From Clostridia bacterium (GTDB lineage Bacteria; Bacillota; Clostridia; Oscillospirales; Acutalibacteraceae): a DNA stretch of 64,000 nt. The stretch is from assembly GCA_017624675.1 (NCBI GenBank), contig JAGAMO010000009.1, positions 1 through 64,000 of the forward strand, given 5' to 3'. The notes under the pieces were generated by a model. The model was not told the DNA's origin. It saw only the letters and a program-made list of their open reading frames with translations, and made no database searches. The translations under genes and the position numbers were made by a program. Of the stretch, positions 52,291 through 61,222 are shown in pieces. The number at the start of each line of letters is the position of its first letter. Position 1 is the stretch's first letter.

Positions 52291-53078
52291 TATATCCCAA
52301 GCAGTTTTTCTGCGTTTTGGTGGGTTATTTTTTCCTTTTCACTGTCACTGATTTCAAGTGAATTTAAAAGCCTTAACTCCATTTCAGCGGTGTGCCAAGG
52401 ACAGTCGGTACCAAACAAAATTTTATCAGCCCCGTGGGTTTCTAAAATCTTACTCGCAAAATACTTTGGCATATTTCCGCAACCAAAAGAGGTGTCAAAA
52501 TAAATATCCTTTCCGCAAAGGTGTTTAAGCACTCCCTCACCGCAATCAAGACCACCCCAATGTGCCGCTATAACGGGCGAGTCAAAATATTTAAGCGCTT
52601 TTTCCATTTTTTCAGGTGTGGCGCCATAAGGCGGTGGAAAGCCATAATCAAGCCCTGCATGGAAAACGGTTATGAGCCCCAGTTTAGAAATCTTTTTGTA
52701 TATAGGTATCATTCGCTCGTCATCAACGCTAAATCCTTGATAATCGGGGTGGAGTTTGACTCCCTTTAGCCCTAACGCCTTAATTCTTTCAAGTTCATCC
52801 AAACAGTCCTCGCTAAAAGGGAAAACCGAGCCGAAGCTTATAATATTACCCTTGTTTATCTCACTTGCAAAATCATTTACTTTTTTCTGCTGTGTGGCAT
52901 TGGTGGCAATATTTAACACCACCGCCTTGTCAACGCCCTGTTTTGACATTATGTTTTTAAGACCGCTTAATGTTCCGTCGGTGTTTGGCAACATTCCGCC
53001 TGATACAAAGGAAAGTCTTTGCAGTGCGGTGTTGGCTATTTTTTCAGGGAAACAATGGGTATGAAAATCAATTAACAT
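52290..53078 (-). CDS. Amidohydrolase-family metalloenzyme
   Basis: The 262-residue TIM-barrel protein has the metal-binding start DFHTHCFP, a His in VKLHPDYQ, HAG near residue 142, HWGG near 178 and GTDCPWHT near 222, the order of amidohydrolase family 2 (ACMSD-like, decarboxylases or lactonases). Its substrate is unknown. The product is cytoplasmic. Confidence 0.82.
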   Translation of the reverse strand: MLIDFHTHCFPEKIANTALQRLSFVSGGMLPNTDGTLSGLKNIMSKQGVDKAVVLNIATNATQQKKVNDFASEINKGNIISFGSVFPFSEDCLDELERIKALGLKGVKLHPDYQGFSVDDERMIPIYKKISKLGLITVFHAGLDYGFPPPYGATPEKMEKALKYFDSPVIAAHWGGLDCGEGVLKHLCGKDIYFDTSFGCGNMPKYFASKILETHGADKILFGTDCPWHTAEMELRLLNSLEISDSEKEKITHQNAEKLLGI

Positions 53079-53141
53079 ATTTTAGCCTCCAGTAGTTACA
53101 TATATTATACCACAAATTTGTCGAATTTACCATAAATCATC

Positions 53142-53170
53142 TTGACAAATGAATTTTGGAGGAGTAATAT
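53142..53170 (+). promoter_or_regulatory. Promoter of the antiporter gene
   Basis: TTGACA (53142-53147), 17-bp spacer and TAATAT (53165-53170), 38 bp upstream of the GTG start codon. Confidence 0.65.
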
Positions 53171-53208
53171 GTGTTAGTTGAAATTATCATTTAAGGGAGA
53201 GGATTTTT

Positions 53209-54504
53209 GTGGTTATTTTACTGTCAGTTTCAGTGGCTCTTTTAGCAGGTCTTATAATGACAAGATTTTTCAAAAAAATCAAACTGCCTTCGGTTACGGC
53301 TTACCTCATTGCAGGCGTTCTGATAGGACCTTACTGCATCGGTAATTTAGGACTGAACGGCTTGGGATTTACCTCAAGCGATGCCGTTCACAGCCTTTCG
53401 CTCATCTCCGAAGTGGCTCTTGGCTTCATTGCCTTTTCAATCGGTAACGAATTTCGTTTAGACGAGCTTAAAAGAACAGGAAAACAGGCGCTTGTAATCG
53501 GTATTCTTCAAGCTTTGGTTGCAACACTTTTTGTTGACGCGGCTTTGATTGCACTTAGTGTATTTATGCCAAATGTAATTTCCGTTCCTCAGGCAATAAC
53601 CTTGGGTGCTATTGCTACCGCTACTGCTCCTGCTGCTACGTTGATGGTTGTAAGACAGTATAAGGCACACGGTCCCTTAACCAAACTCCTTTTACCTATA
53701 GTTGCTCTTGACGATGCAGTTGGCTTGGTTGTTTTCGCAGTTTCCTTCGGTATTGCTAAAACAATGGTAAGCGGAAACTTTGACTTGGTTTCAATTATTT
53801 TAACCCCAATAATTGAAATTGCTTGTTCCTTATTGTTGGGTGCTTTGATGGGCTGGATTTTAACCCAGTTAGAAAAGCTTTTCAACTCCAACACAAACCG
53901 TTTAAATCTTACCATTGGTATTGTGCTTTTAACCGCATCTCTTTCTATGATGAAGTTTGAGGTTGGCGGAATACATATTCAGTTCTCCTCACTTTTGACC
54001 TGTATGATGCTTGGTACAGTTTTCTGCAATATATGCTCCCTTTCCCACGACCTTATGGGCGCGGCAGACAAGTGGACTTCACCTATATTTGCCCTCTTCT
54101 TTGTTATAAGCGGTGCGGAACTTGAGCTTAACGTTTTCACAACAGCTTCAGTTGTTGTAATCGGTGTTGTATATATTCTTTTCCGTTCTTTAGGAAAATA
54201 TATCGGCACATTTATAAGTGCAAAGGCAACCAAATGTTCACCCGAAATTTGTAAGTATTTGGGTATTACCCTTTTACCTCAGGCAGGTGTTGCTTTGGGT
54301 ATGTGTACTGTTGCAATGCAGCTTGGAGAAGCTGGAAATCTCATTAAAAACATCACACTGTTTGCAGTGCTTATTTATGAGTTGTTTGGACCTGTATTTA
54401 CCCGTATGGCACTTACCGCTGCAGGTGAAATCAAACCCATTTCTGATGAGGTTAAAAACCGCCGAAGCACTAAACTTGCCGCCGCACAAAGCAACAAGAA
54501 TTAA
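53209..54504 (+). CDS. Cation:proton antiporter (CPA2-type)
   Basis: The 431-residue protein starts at a GTG behind AAGGGAGAGG and has about 12 helices in the KefB/NhaA-like CPA2 arrangement: KIKLPSVTAYLIAGVLIGPYC near residue 25 and a central LLPIVALDDAVGLVVFA motif near 160 with the likely ion-binding Asp pair. It exchanges Na+ or K+ for H+. There is no C-terminal TrkA domain. A terminator follows that overlaps the tRNA promoter. Confidence 0.88.
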   Translation: MVILLSVSVALLAGLIMTRFFKKIKLPSVTAYLIAGVLIGPYCIGNLGLNGLGFTSSDAVHSLSLISEVALGFIAFSIGNEFRLDELKRTGKQALVIGILQALVATLFVDAALIALSVFMPNVISVPQAITLGAIATATAPAATLMVVRQYKAHGPLTKLLLPIVALDDAVGLVVFAVSFGIAKTMVSGNFDLVSIILTPIIEIACSLLLGALMGWILTQLEKLFNSNTNRLNLTIGIVLLTASLSMMKFEVGGIHIQFSSLLTCMMLGTVFCNICSLSHDLMGAADKWTSPIFALFFVISGAELELNVFTTASVVVIGVVYILFRSLGKYIGTFISAKATKCSPEICKYLGITLLPQAGVALGMCTVAMQLGEAGNLIKNITLFAVLIYELFGPVFTRMALTAAGEIKPISDEVKNRRSTKLAAAQSNKN

Positions 54505-54512
54505 ATATTTCA

Positions 54513-54545
54513 AAACCCAAATTTGCTATTGACAAATTTGGGTTT
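54513..54545 (+). terminator. Terminator of the antiporter gene
   Basis: AAACCCAAATTTG pairs with CAAATTTGGGTTT around a 7-nt loop. Its right arm forms the spacer of the tRNA promoter, so terminator and promoter share DNA. Confidence 0.8.
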
Positions 54546-54556
54546 TATGTTATAAT
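54529..54556 (+). promoter_or_regulatory. Promoter of the tRNA genes
   Basis: TTGACA (54529-54534), 16-bp spacer and TATAAT (54551-54556), 16 bp upstream of the first tRNA. It overlaps the terminator of the preceding gene. Confidence 0.75.
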
Positions 54557-54571
54557 AGATTTTGCTCGTTT

Positions 54572-54648
54572 GGGGCATTAGCTCAGTTGGTTAGAGCAAC
54601 CGGCTCATAACCGGTCGGTCCGCGGTTCGAGTCCGTGATGCCCCACCA
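54572..54648 (+). tRNA. tRNA with CAT anticodon (probably elongator tRNA-Met)
   Basis: A complete 77-nt cloverleaf with encoded CCA: a fully paired GGGGCAT/ATGCCCC acceptor stem, D-arm GCTCAGTTGGTTAGAGC, anticodon stem ACCGG/CCGGT with loop CTCATAA, and the T-arm TTCGAGT loop. The full acceptor pairing argues against initiator tRNA. Ile2, which has a CAT anticodon modified by TilS, cannot be excluded without scoring. Confidence 0.9.
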
Positions 54649-54740
54649 AACGCAGCGCGGCGTGGCGCCGCAGCCGTTTCGGTTAGTCTGCGGTTGTCAG
54701 AGCTTCTTATATACATCCATGTTAATCTTTATTCTAATAT

Positions 54741-54815
54741 AGGGGTATGGTGTCAATGGTAGCACACCGGTCTCCAAAACCGTTTGTGAGGGTTCGAGTC
54801 CTTCTACCCCTGCCA
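54741..54815 (+). tRNA. tRNA-Trp (CCA anticodon)
   Basis: A 75-nt cloverleaf with AGGGGTA acceptor strand pairing TACCCCT, discriminator G, and encoded CCA. The anticodon loop CTCCAAA gives anticodon CCA. It lies 92 bp after the CAT tRNA and before a stem at 54820-54843 (AAAGCATCGC/GCGGTGCTTT) that looks like a terminator. Confidence 0.92.
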
Positions 54816-54851
54816 AAAATAAAGCATCGCGAAAGCGGTGCTTTGTTTTAT

Positions 54852-55040
54852 CCAAGCCGAAGGATTGGTATGTAATCCGCGTTAGCGGAATGTAATCAGT
54901 TTGCTTTGCAAACTGTATGTCATCAAGGCGTTAGCCTTGTATATTCTTTCTTCGGCTTGATTACATACGCAACTTTCGTTGCAATTACATACAATGCTTC
55001 GCATTGATTACATTCACGGCTTTGCCGTGATTTGATATGT
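54852..55040. repeat. Array of short divergent hairpins with TATGTAATC spacers
   Basis: Seven short palindromes with different stems: CCAA/TTGG (54852-54868), CCGC/GCGG (54877-54888), AGTTTGC/GCAAACT (54898-54914), AAGGC/GCCTT near 54924, GCAAC/GTTGC near 54969, AATGC/GCATT near 54992 and CACGGC/GCCGTG near 55014. In the left half the spacer is TATGTAATC; in the right half its complement GATTACATA, so the whole array is one large interrupted palindrome, with CAAGCCGAAG near the start complementary to CTTCGGCTTG in the middle. It does not code for protein. Confidence 0.75.
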
Positions 55041-55167
55041 AGGGGTTCAAACCCATAACTCAAAAATTTAAAGGGCATCTAATTCGTACAACCTTTCCAA
55101 AAATAATAGTTCATACGTAAGGGTGGCTATTATTTTTTATGTTTTAAGGACTCGAACACGGCAAAAC
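55041..55167. other. Gene-free tail with tRNA-like scraps
   Basis: No gene is seen between the hairpin array and the SPFH gene's terminator. A GGGGTTCAAACCC string near 55033 and a minus-strand GTTCGAGTCC near 55147 resemble T-arm pieces of tRNA genes but lack the rest of a cloverleaf. Confidence 0.4.
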
Positions 55168-55200
55168 AAAAACGGTTGGCGTTAAAACCAACCGTTTTTT
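55168..55200 (-). terminator. Terminator of the SPFH gene
   Basis: AAAAACGGTTGG pairs with CCAACCGTTTTT around an 8-nt loop, immediately beyond the stop codon. Confidence 0.88.
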
Positions 55201-55201
55201 A

Positions 55202-56005
55202 TTAATATCCGCTGCCGTCTATGTTGGTAATTAAAGAATCTGTACCCATAGCCTGTGGAAGCTCTCCGTTCCATTTTTCATAAAACTTTGAACGGATTAT
55301 GTCATCGTTTAAAGAAGCCTTTATTTTATTATTTGCCTCGGCCTCTGCCTCGGCTTTAATTCTTACTGTTTCAGCCTCGGCTTCTGCGTTGGTTATTGCT
55401 GTTTGCTTTTCAGTTTCAGCTTTAAGTAATTGCTGTTGAGCGACCTGTTTTTCTTCAATAGCATTTATAAATGCCTCAGAGAAATCGAAATTTATAATAT
55501 TAACATCGGTTACAAAAAGTCCAATATTGTTTAATTTTTCGTTAAGCCCTGAAACCAGACCGTCAGAAATAAGTGCACGGTTTGTAACGCTCTCTTCTGC
55601 AGTATATTGTGCGGTTATTGCCTTTAAAACCTCATTTACAGCAGGCGCTACCAAAACATTTTCATATTGTGCACCTATATTTTTATAAATGCTATAGGAT
55701 TTTGATGTATCCACTCGGTAGTTTATAGCAAGTGTGGTTTGAACTGTCTGCAAGTCCTTAGAAAAAGCTTCGGTGTTAACCTCAAGTTTAACAATGCGGT
55801 TGTCTATCTTAACTATTTTCTGAACAAAAGGTGCCTTAATATGTATACCCTCTTGAAGAACACCCTCGTTAACCTTACCAAGAGTTACCACAACTCCGGT
55901 ATGACCGGCTTCAACAATGGTAAAGCAGTTAACAATCACTAGCACAGCAAAAATCACAGCTATAACAATAGCCGCAATTTTAAAGATTTTTTTCTCATTT
56001 GTCAT
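55202..56005 (-). CDS. SPFH/prohibitin-family membrane protein
   Basis: The ATG at 56005 is preferred (GGGAGG upstream). The 267-residue protein has one N-terminal membrane helix (IAAIVIAVIFAVLVIVNC), an SPFH domain (EAGHTGVVVTLGKVNEGVL) and a long Ala/Glu-rich coiled coil (residues 180-235). It resembles prohibitin/HflK-like scaffolds that organise membrane complexes. Its role here is not known. Confidence 0.88.
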   Translation of the reverse strand: MTNEKKIFKIAAIVIAVIFAVLVIVNCFTIVEAGHTGVVVTLGKVNEGVLQEGIHIKAPFVQKIVKIDNRIVKLEVNTEAFSKDLQTVQTTLAINYRVDTSKSYSIYKNIGAQYENVLVAPAVNEVLKAITAQYTAEESVTNRALISDGLVSGLNEKLNNIGLFVTDVNIINFDFSEAFINAIEEKQVAQQQLLKAETEKQTAITNAEAEAETVRIKAEAEAEANNKIKASLNDDIIRSKFYEKWNGELPQAMGTDSLITNIDGSGY

Positions 56006-56072
56006 ATTGATTCCTCCCGAAACTTTATGATTAATATATACCACATTTTGCCTCTAAATTCAAGTAATTTAA

Positions 56073-56106
56073 AAAAGCTGTCTCATAAATTGTGGGACAG
56101 CTTAAC
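56073..56106 (-). terminator. Terminator of the LOG-family gene
   Basis: On the minus strand AAGCTGTC pairs with GACAGCTT around a loop and six Ts follow, 16 bp past the stop codon of the upstream gene. Confidence 0.75.
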
Positions 56107-56120
56107 AAGAGGTTTAATTC

Positions 56121-56702
56121 TTATCCATCTTTTAATTCTTTAACGCTTCTTTGACTGATTACAGGGGTTTCAATGTACTCAATAATTTCGTCTAGATTAT
56201 CCGAGATAAAATAGAGTTCCTTACATTTGTCTTTTATAAACATTTTCTCTATTGAAGCCTTGATAAGGGTCTCGGTTTCGGTATAGTAACCGAACTGGTC
56301 ATACAACGCTATGGGTTTATTATGACGGCAAAGCTGTTTTAGTGTTAGAATTTCAAAAAATTCCTCTAAAGTGCCAATTCCGCCAGGGGTAACGATAAAT
56401 GCATCTGCCATATCCTCCATAATGAGTTTGCGTTCACGCATTGTCTCGGGAGTCACAAGCTCATCGCAGATATCACATATTTCCTCAACCTCTTCACGCA
56501 CGAAAAAGCGAGGAATAACACCCAAAATGTGAGCGCCGCCCTTTCTGAAACCACGTGCCGCCGCTCCCATAAGGCCGTTACCACCGCCACCAAAAACTAA
56601 ATTATGGTCTCTGTCAGCCAAAATCTTTCCCATTTTTTCGGTTTCTTCAACATATTTGTTATCAATGTTAGTACTTGCCGAGCCATAAACACAAATACGC
56701 AT
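56121..56702 (-). CDS. LOG-family phosphoribohydrolase
   Basis: The 193-residue Rossmann-fold protein has GGGNGLMGAAARGFRKGGAH near residue 38 and PGGIGTLEEFFEILT near 103, the two LOG signatures. These enzymes hydrolyse the ribose-5-phosphate from nucleoside monophosphates such as cytokinin nucleotides or AMP-like substrates. The substrate here is unknown. It follows the TepA-like gene by 70 bp on the same strand. Confidence 0.9.
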   Translation of the reverse strand: MRICVYGSASTNIDNKYVEETEKMGKILADRDHNLVFGGGGNGLMGAAARGFRKGGAHILGVIPRFFVREEVEEICDICDELVTPETMRERKLIMEDMADAFIVTPGGIGTLEEFFEILTLKQLCRHNKPIALYDQFGYYTETETLIKASIEKMFIKDKCKELYFISDNLDEIIEYIETPVISQRSVKELKDG

Positions 56703-56772
56703 AACATACCTCCGATACGCCTTTTAGTATATTGTATCATAAACTCAGAAAAAAAGCACCAAATTTTAAAAA

Positions 56773-57453
56773 TTATTTATTTTTATCCTCGTCTATCATA
56801 TCATAAAGGCTTTCAATAACATTACTCAGTGTACCGATTTCATCAATTAGCCCCACCTTTACCGCCTTTTCGCCCGATATTACCGAGCCCACATCTGTAA
56901 CCATTTCCTTTGTATTCATCATAAGCTCGGTAAATTTTTCTGCCGTTACATTGGAGTGCTCTACAACAAAGTCGGTAATTCTCGCCTGCATTCGTGCAAA
57001 ATGATTCATCATTCTGGGAACACCAATCATAAGCCCGTTTGAACGGACGGGGTGCACCGTCATTGTAGCAGACGGGGCAATAAAGGATTTCTTAGCCGAA
57101 ACAGCCAAAGGAACACCGATTGAGTGTCCGCCACCCAAAACAAAGGAAACGGTGGGTTTTTTCATGCCTGAAATGAGCTCGGCAATAGCAAGTCCCGCCT
57201 CAACATCACCGCCAACAGTATTTAAAATAATCAAGAGTCCCTCGATGTCCTGACTTTCTTCAATAGAGACGAGCTGAGGTATTACATGCTCGTATTTTGT
57301 TGTTTTGCTTTGCTCAGGCAAGACATTATGACCCTCAATTTCGCCTATAATAGTAAGGCAGAAAATTTTATGTCTTCCATCGCCTGATTCAAGACTTCCC
57401 AATTTTTCAATTTTTTCAATAACAGTGTCTTCGTTCTTTTTCTCGTTTTCCAA
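56773..57453 (-). CDS. ClpP-class serine protease, TepA-like
   Basis: The start is set at the TTG at 57453, which has GGAGGG ideally placed; the frame continues to an ATG at 57501 without such a site. The 226-residue product has the ClpP/SppA crotonase fold with NTVGGDVEAGLAIAE, the likely nucleophile Ser in GGGHSIGVPLA and the His in VHPVRSNG. TepA helps protein translocation and spore-protein processing in Bacillus. It is not an SppA because it lacks a membrane anchor. Confidence 0.82.
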   Translation of the reverse strand: MENEKKNEDTVIEKIEKLGSLESGDGRHKIFCLTIIGEIEGHNVLPEQSKTTKYEHVIPQLVSIEESQDIEGLLIILNTVGGDVEAGLAIAELISGMKKPTVSFVLGGGHSIGVPLAVSAKKSFIAPSATMTVHPVRSNGLMIGVPRMMNHFARMQARITDFVVEHSNVTAEKFTELMMNTKEMVTDVGSVISGEKAVKVGLIDEIGTLSNVIESLYDMIDEDKNK

Positions 57454-57573
57454 AATAATCCCTCCGAGAATATTTTTGCTTATATTCGCCATAAAATACA
57501 TAGTAATTGATGCGACTTGACACTTTAAGATTAGTATAGTAAAATAAAACTATTAAATAAACGGAGTTTTTTA

Positions 57574-58980
57574 ATGAGCAAAAACAAATATAATACCCTC
57601 CTATCCAACACATTGCTAATAAGTATGGGTACCTTCGGCTCAAAAATTTTAGTTTTCTTAATGGTAAGGTTTTACACAGGCTACCTTACCCGTTCGGACT
57701 ATTCAACAGCCGACCTTATCACCCAAACCGCCAATTTGCTTTTCCCGATTATTTCGGTAGGAATTGCAGACGGTGTCTTTCGCTTTGTTATGGATAGCGA
57801 GAGTGATAAAAAAAGCGTATTAAGTCTTGGATTTTGGTGCATAACCTTAGGCTCACTTGCCTTTGTGGGAATCGTGCCTCTGTTAGGTCTTGTTTCCGAT
57901 TTTAAAGGTTATGTATGGCTTATTGTGGTGTACACATTGGCTTCCTGCTACCATTCCCTTTGCGTTTCATATTTAAGAGGTGTTGGCAAAACCGCCCTCT
58001 TTGCTTTGCAGGGAATTATAAACACCTCCCTTGTAATAATCCTCAATATCTTGTTCTTAGCTGTGTTTAACCTTGGTATTACAGGATATGTTTTATCGGT
58101 TGTTTTGGCAGATACTTTAAGCACCCTTTTCTTAGTGGTTAAAGAAAAAATGTGGAGAGATTTTACCCTCCACCCCAAAAAAGGCATACTAAAGCCTATG
58201 CTTAAATACAGTATTCCGCTGATTCCCACCACTATTTTTTGGTGGATAACAAGCGTATCCAACCGCTATATGGTTAACGAGATTATAGGAAGTGATGCTA
58301 ACGGTCTTTATACTGTAGCATACAAGCTTCCCACAATTTTAACCCTTGTTTCCTCAATGTTTATGCAAGCGTGGCAGTATTCCGCCGTTGTTGAGGATGA
58401 CGGTGACCGCGAGGAACACGCAAAATTCTTCGGCCTTGTTTGGAATTCTTTCCAAGCGGTTATGTTCTTGGCGGCGTCGGGCGTTATTGCATTTACAAAG
58501 CCCATTATGAGAATTTTAACCGACCCTGATTTCTATGATTCGTGGAAATATGTTCCGCTTTTGTCGGTTGCAATGGTCTTTACCGCCTTTGCATCCTTTA
58601 TGGGAACGGTTTACACCCTAAACAAAAAGAGTGTTATGTCATTCTTGACCGCCTTTATCGGTGCTAGTAGCAATATAATTTTAAACTTGGCATTAATTCC
58701 CGCTATCGGCGTTCAGGGTGCCGCAATCGCTACTGTCGGCAGTTACTTGCTTGTATTTATTGTTCGTTGCGTTAGTGTTAAGAGATATATCCCCTTTAAT
58801 TTCCACAGTTTGCACCTTGTTCTAAACACCTTGATTTTGTTCGTTCAGGTTGTGGCAATACTTTACGAGTTGCCCTATTGGATTTTAATTGAGGCTGTTT
58901 GCCTTATTTCAATGTTAGCCCTTAACATTAAATTCCTTTGGGGATTTATCCAAAAGGTTTTAAGAATGTTTGCAAAATAA
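57574..58980 (+). CDS. Polysaccharide flippase (Wzx/MurJ superfamily)
   Basis: The 468-residue protein has 12-14 helices and starts with SNTLLISMGTFGSKILVFLM, the pattern of MOP-superfamily polysaccharide biosynthesis flippases. It probably moves lipid-linked sugars across the membrane. A terminator follows. It is divergent from the TepA-like gene. Confidence 0.85.
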   Translation: MSKNKYNTLLSNTLLISMGTFGSKILVFLMVRFYTGYLTRSDYSTADLITQTANLLFPIISVGIADGVFRFVMDSESDKKSVLSLGFWCITLGSLAFVGIVPLLGLVSDFKGYVWLIVVYTLASCYHSLCVSYLRGVGKTALFALQGIINTSLVIILNILFLAVFNLGITGYVLSVVLADTLSTLFLVVKEKMWRDFTLHPKKGILKPMLKYSIPLIPTTIFWWITSVSNRYMVNEIIGSDANGLYTVAYKLPTILTLVSSMFMQAWQYSAVVEDDGDREEHAKFFGLVWNSFQAVMFLAASGVIAFTKPIMRILTDPDFYDSWKYVPLLSVAMVFTAFASFMGTVYTLNKKSVMSFLTAFIGASSNIILNLALIPAIGVQGAAIATVGSYLLVFIVRCVSVKRYIPFNFHSLHLVLNTLILFVQVVAILYELPYWILIEAVCLISMLALNIKFLWGFIQKVLRMFAK

Positions 58981-59006
58981 AAAAGAGCCGAAAGGCTCTT
59001 TTTTTA
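58981..59006. terminator. Bidirectional terminator
   Basis: AAAAAGAGCC/GGCTCTTTTT with a GAAA loop between convergent flippase and cation diffusion facilitator genes. Confidence 0.88.
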
Positions 59007-59888
59007 ATGGTGATGATGGTGATGATGGTGATGCTCTTCGTGAGCAGGACAACAAACTGTATCATGGCAATGCTCATCAGGTGTTTCAATTTCAACAGTT
59101 GTGTGATTAATTCCAAAGTGTTCTAACGTGTGTTTAACATTATGCTTGATTTCCTTTAAATCCCCATCGGCTACAATATGTAATGTTGCAACAGAGTTTA
59201 TCGAATCAAGTGAACTTATGTGGATATGGTGAGCGTCAAGAACACCGTCAATTTCTAAAAGGTGTTCTTTTATTTCTTCAATGTCTGCTGTTTTGGGTAT
59301 CTTAAGGGTGAAAATATCAAGTACCTCTAAAAGATTCTTGATGGCATTTATAAGAATAAACACCGAAACCGCAATAGACAAAATAGGGTCTAAAACCGAA
59401 ATGTCGGTAAATTTCATAACAACAGCGCCAATAAGCACAACTACCCAACCCAAAACATCCTCAAGCATATGAAGATTAACGGCTTTTTCATTCAAACTAT
59501 GTCCCGAATGGGTAACAAATGCCGCGGCAAAGTTTACAACAACACCAATAACAGCAAATATAATCATCCCGCTGTAATTTATTTCAACTGGATTTAAAAT
59601 TCTTCCAAGTGAACTTACAATCACTAAAACTGAGCCTACAAGCAATATAACAGTAGTTATAACGCTGCCGAGAACCGAATAACGGATGTATCCGTATGTA
59701 TATTTACTGTCAGGCTTCTTTGTGCTTTTCTTTTCTAAAAGAACTGCTAAACCAATGCTTAAAGAATCGCCGAAATCATGAAGCGAATCGGATAAAATTG
59801 CAACGCTTCCCGTTACAATTCCGCCAACTAACTCAAAGACGGAAAAGAATAAATTAAGCAAAAAAGCAACTAAAATATTTTTTCTCAT
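59004..59888 (-). CDS. Cation diffusion facilitator with poly-histidine tail
   Basis: The 294-residue protein has six helices with the CDF pattern: SDSLHDFGDSLSIGLAV near residue 33 and HMLEDVLGWVVVLIGA near 140, where His and Asp bind metal. The cytoplasmic domain contains the HHIHI segment. The C-terminus ends with nine consecutive His residues after EEH, encoded by alternating CAC/CAT codons. It probably exports Zn, Co or Fe; the tail is likely a metal buffer or sensor. Confidence 0.92.
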   Translation of the reverse strand: MRKNILVAFLLNLFFSVFELVGGIVTGSVAILSDSLHDFGDSLSIGLAVLLEKKSTKKPDSKYTYGYIRYSVLGSVITTVILLVGSVLVIVSSLGRILNPVEINYSGMIIFAVIGVVVNFAAAFVTHSGHSLNEKAVNLHMLEDVLGWVVVLIGAVVMKFTDISVLDPILSIAVSVFILINAIKNLLEVLDIFTLKIPKTADIEEIKEHLLEIDGVLDAHHIHISSLDSINSVATLHIVADGDLKEIKHNVKHTLEHFGINHTTVEIETPDEHCHDTVCCPAHEEHHHHHHHHH

Positions 59889-59905
59889 TTTTTCACCTTC
59901 GATTT

Positions 59906-59937
59906 AAAAAAGGTTGTCCTTATTAAGGACAACCTTA
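59906..59937 (-). terminator. Terminator of the M23 peptidase gene
   Basis: AAGGTTGTCCTT/AAGGACAACCTT palindrome with a T-rich tract on the minus strand, just past the stop codon. Confidence 0.85.
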
Positions 59938-59941
59938 AATT

Positions 59942-61183
59942 TTATCTTAAACCAATGTATGGTCCAGGGTTTACTTTAACACCGCCCACAATAACCTCAA
60001 AGTGGAGGTGGTTACCTGTAGACCAACCTGTGCTTCCCACAGTTGCAATCATATCACCCTGCGCCACAGTAGCGCCCTTGGTTACACAAAGAGCATTAGC
60101 GTGAGCGTAACGGGTCTTCATACCGTTTGAGTGCTCAATTACAACACTGTAGCCGTAATCGCCGTCCCAACCGGAATAAATAACTTTACCTGCACCTGCA
60201 GCGAAGATTGGGGTTCCTCTATCAGCCGCAAGGTCGATACCCTTGTGGTTTCTGCCATCTCCATAGTAAGCTGAAACTCTGTATCTGCCCGAAGAAATGG
60301 GACAAATGAAACCTGCAGACTGAATATTTGCTTTAGTGGTTGCGCTGATATAATTAGTGCCTGTGCCAACAGTTACAACTCTTGTTACCTGCTCTTTAAT
60401 TACCTTGCTTTCAAGCACAGTGCTTTCAACAGTTTCGCCGTTAACCTTAACTATTTTTTCGGTCTTTTCGGTAACTCCGTTTTCACCTTTTACAGTTACT
60501 AAAGAGTAACTTCTGGGCTTCTTGGGGTCGGCGATATTCTTTGTTTCGAAAGGCACCTCTACTGTGCTTGTAACAACCGACACCGTTTGCACATTAAGAC
60601 TGTCAATAATAAATTTAGCGGTTTCTAAATCAACAATGTCTGCTTTAAGGAAATAACCCTTTTCTACCTTGACATCGTCCATAAATTTAACTTCGTTCTT
60701 AGCACCGTCTACAGCGTATGCGTTAAGACGAGCATCAACGAGGGAGGAAATTTCTTTACTGTTACTGCAGAAAAGAACTTCGCCATTTACTGAAAGAGCA
60801 GTAGCTTCTACTAAATCATCGTTATTGTCAACAATAGCGTCAACAATTTCCTGAGTGGAGCTTAGCCTGTCCTTAATGGTAAGTGTTAATCCAAATTTTG
60901 GAGAGATTGAAGCCTTTTTTGCTTTTTCTTTATCTAAGTTGTTGAGAACTATCGCATCAGCCTCGTCATAATCAGCCTGACTTGATACTACGGCAATAAC
61001 CTCATCGGAGTATTTAACGGTATAGCCAACAGTAACACCCGAAGCGATAACGGTGAGTACCGCAGAAAGAACTGCCAAGGCTATACAAGAAACATATCTG
61101 AATATTCTGTTGTTTTTCATGAATTTGTTTGCATTATTAAGGAATTCCTCAAATTTCAAATTCGTAAAAATAACAGTCACCAT
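59942..61183 (-). CDS. M23 peptidase with G5 domain (cell wall hydrolase)
   Basis: The 413-residue protein has an N-terminal membrane helix (residues 28-52), a middle region, a G5 domain (TVKGENGVTEKTEKIV, then VIKEQVTRVVTVGT) and a C-terminal LytM/M23 zinc peptidase domain with HKGIDLAA, GWDGDYGYSVVIEH and the HLHFEV motif. It cuts peptidoglycan cross-bridges. The start at 61183 is taken from the open frame, although the Shine-Dalgarno is poorly placed. A promoter with a WalR-like box is upstream at 61223-61251. Confidence 0.9.
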   Translation of the reverse strand: MVTVIFTNLKFEEFLNNANKFMKNNRIFRYVSCIALAVLSAVLTVIASGVTVGYTVKYSDEVIAVVSSQADYDEADAIVLNNLDKEKAKKASISPKFGLTLTIKDRLSSTQEIVDAIVDNNDDLVEATALSVNGEVLFCSNSKEISSLVDARLNAYAVDGAKNEVKFMDDVKVEKGYFLKADIVDLETAKFIIDSLNVQTVSVVTSTVEVPFETKNIADPKKPRSYSLVTVKGENGVTEKTEKIVKVNGETVESTVLESKVIKEQVTRVVTVGTGTNYISATTKANIQSAGFICPISSGRYRVSAYYGDGRNHKGIDLAADRGTPIFAAGAGKVIYSGWDGDYGYSVVIEHSNGMKTRYAHANALCVTKGATVAQGDMIATVGSTGWSTGNHLHFEVIVGGVKVNPGPYIGLR

Positions 61184-61222
61184 CCTTCAAAAAAATTACA
61201 TTTTGTAACAACTACAAGAGTA

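Noticed and set aside
55033..55160. Additional tRNA gene
   Set aside because: Only T-arm-like fragments are present; no acceptor or anticodon stems can be formed.
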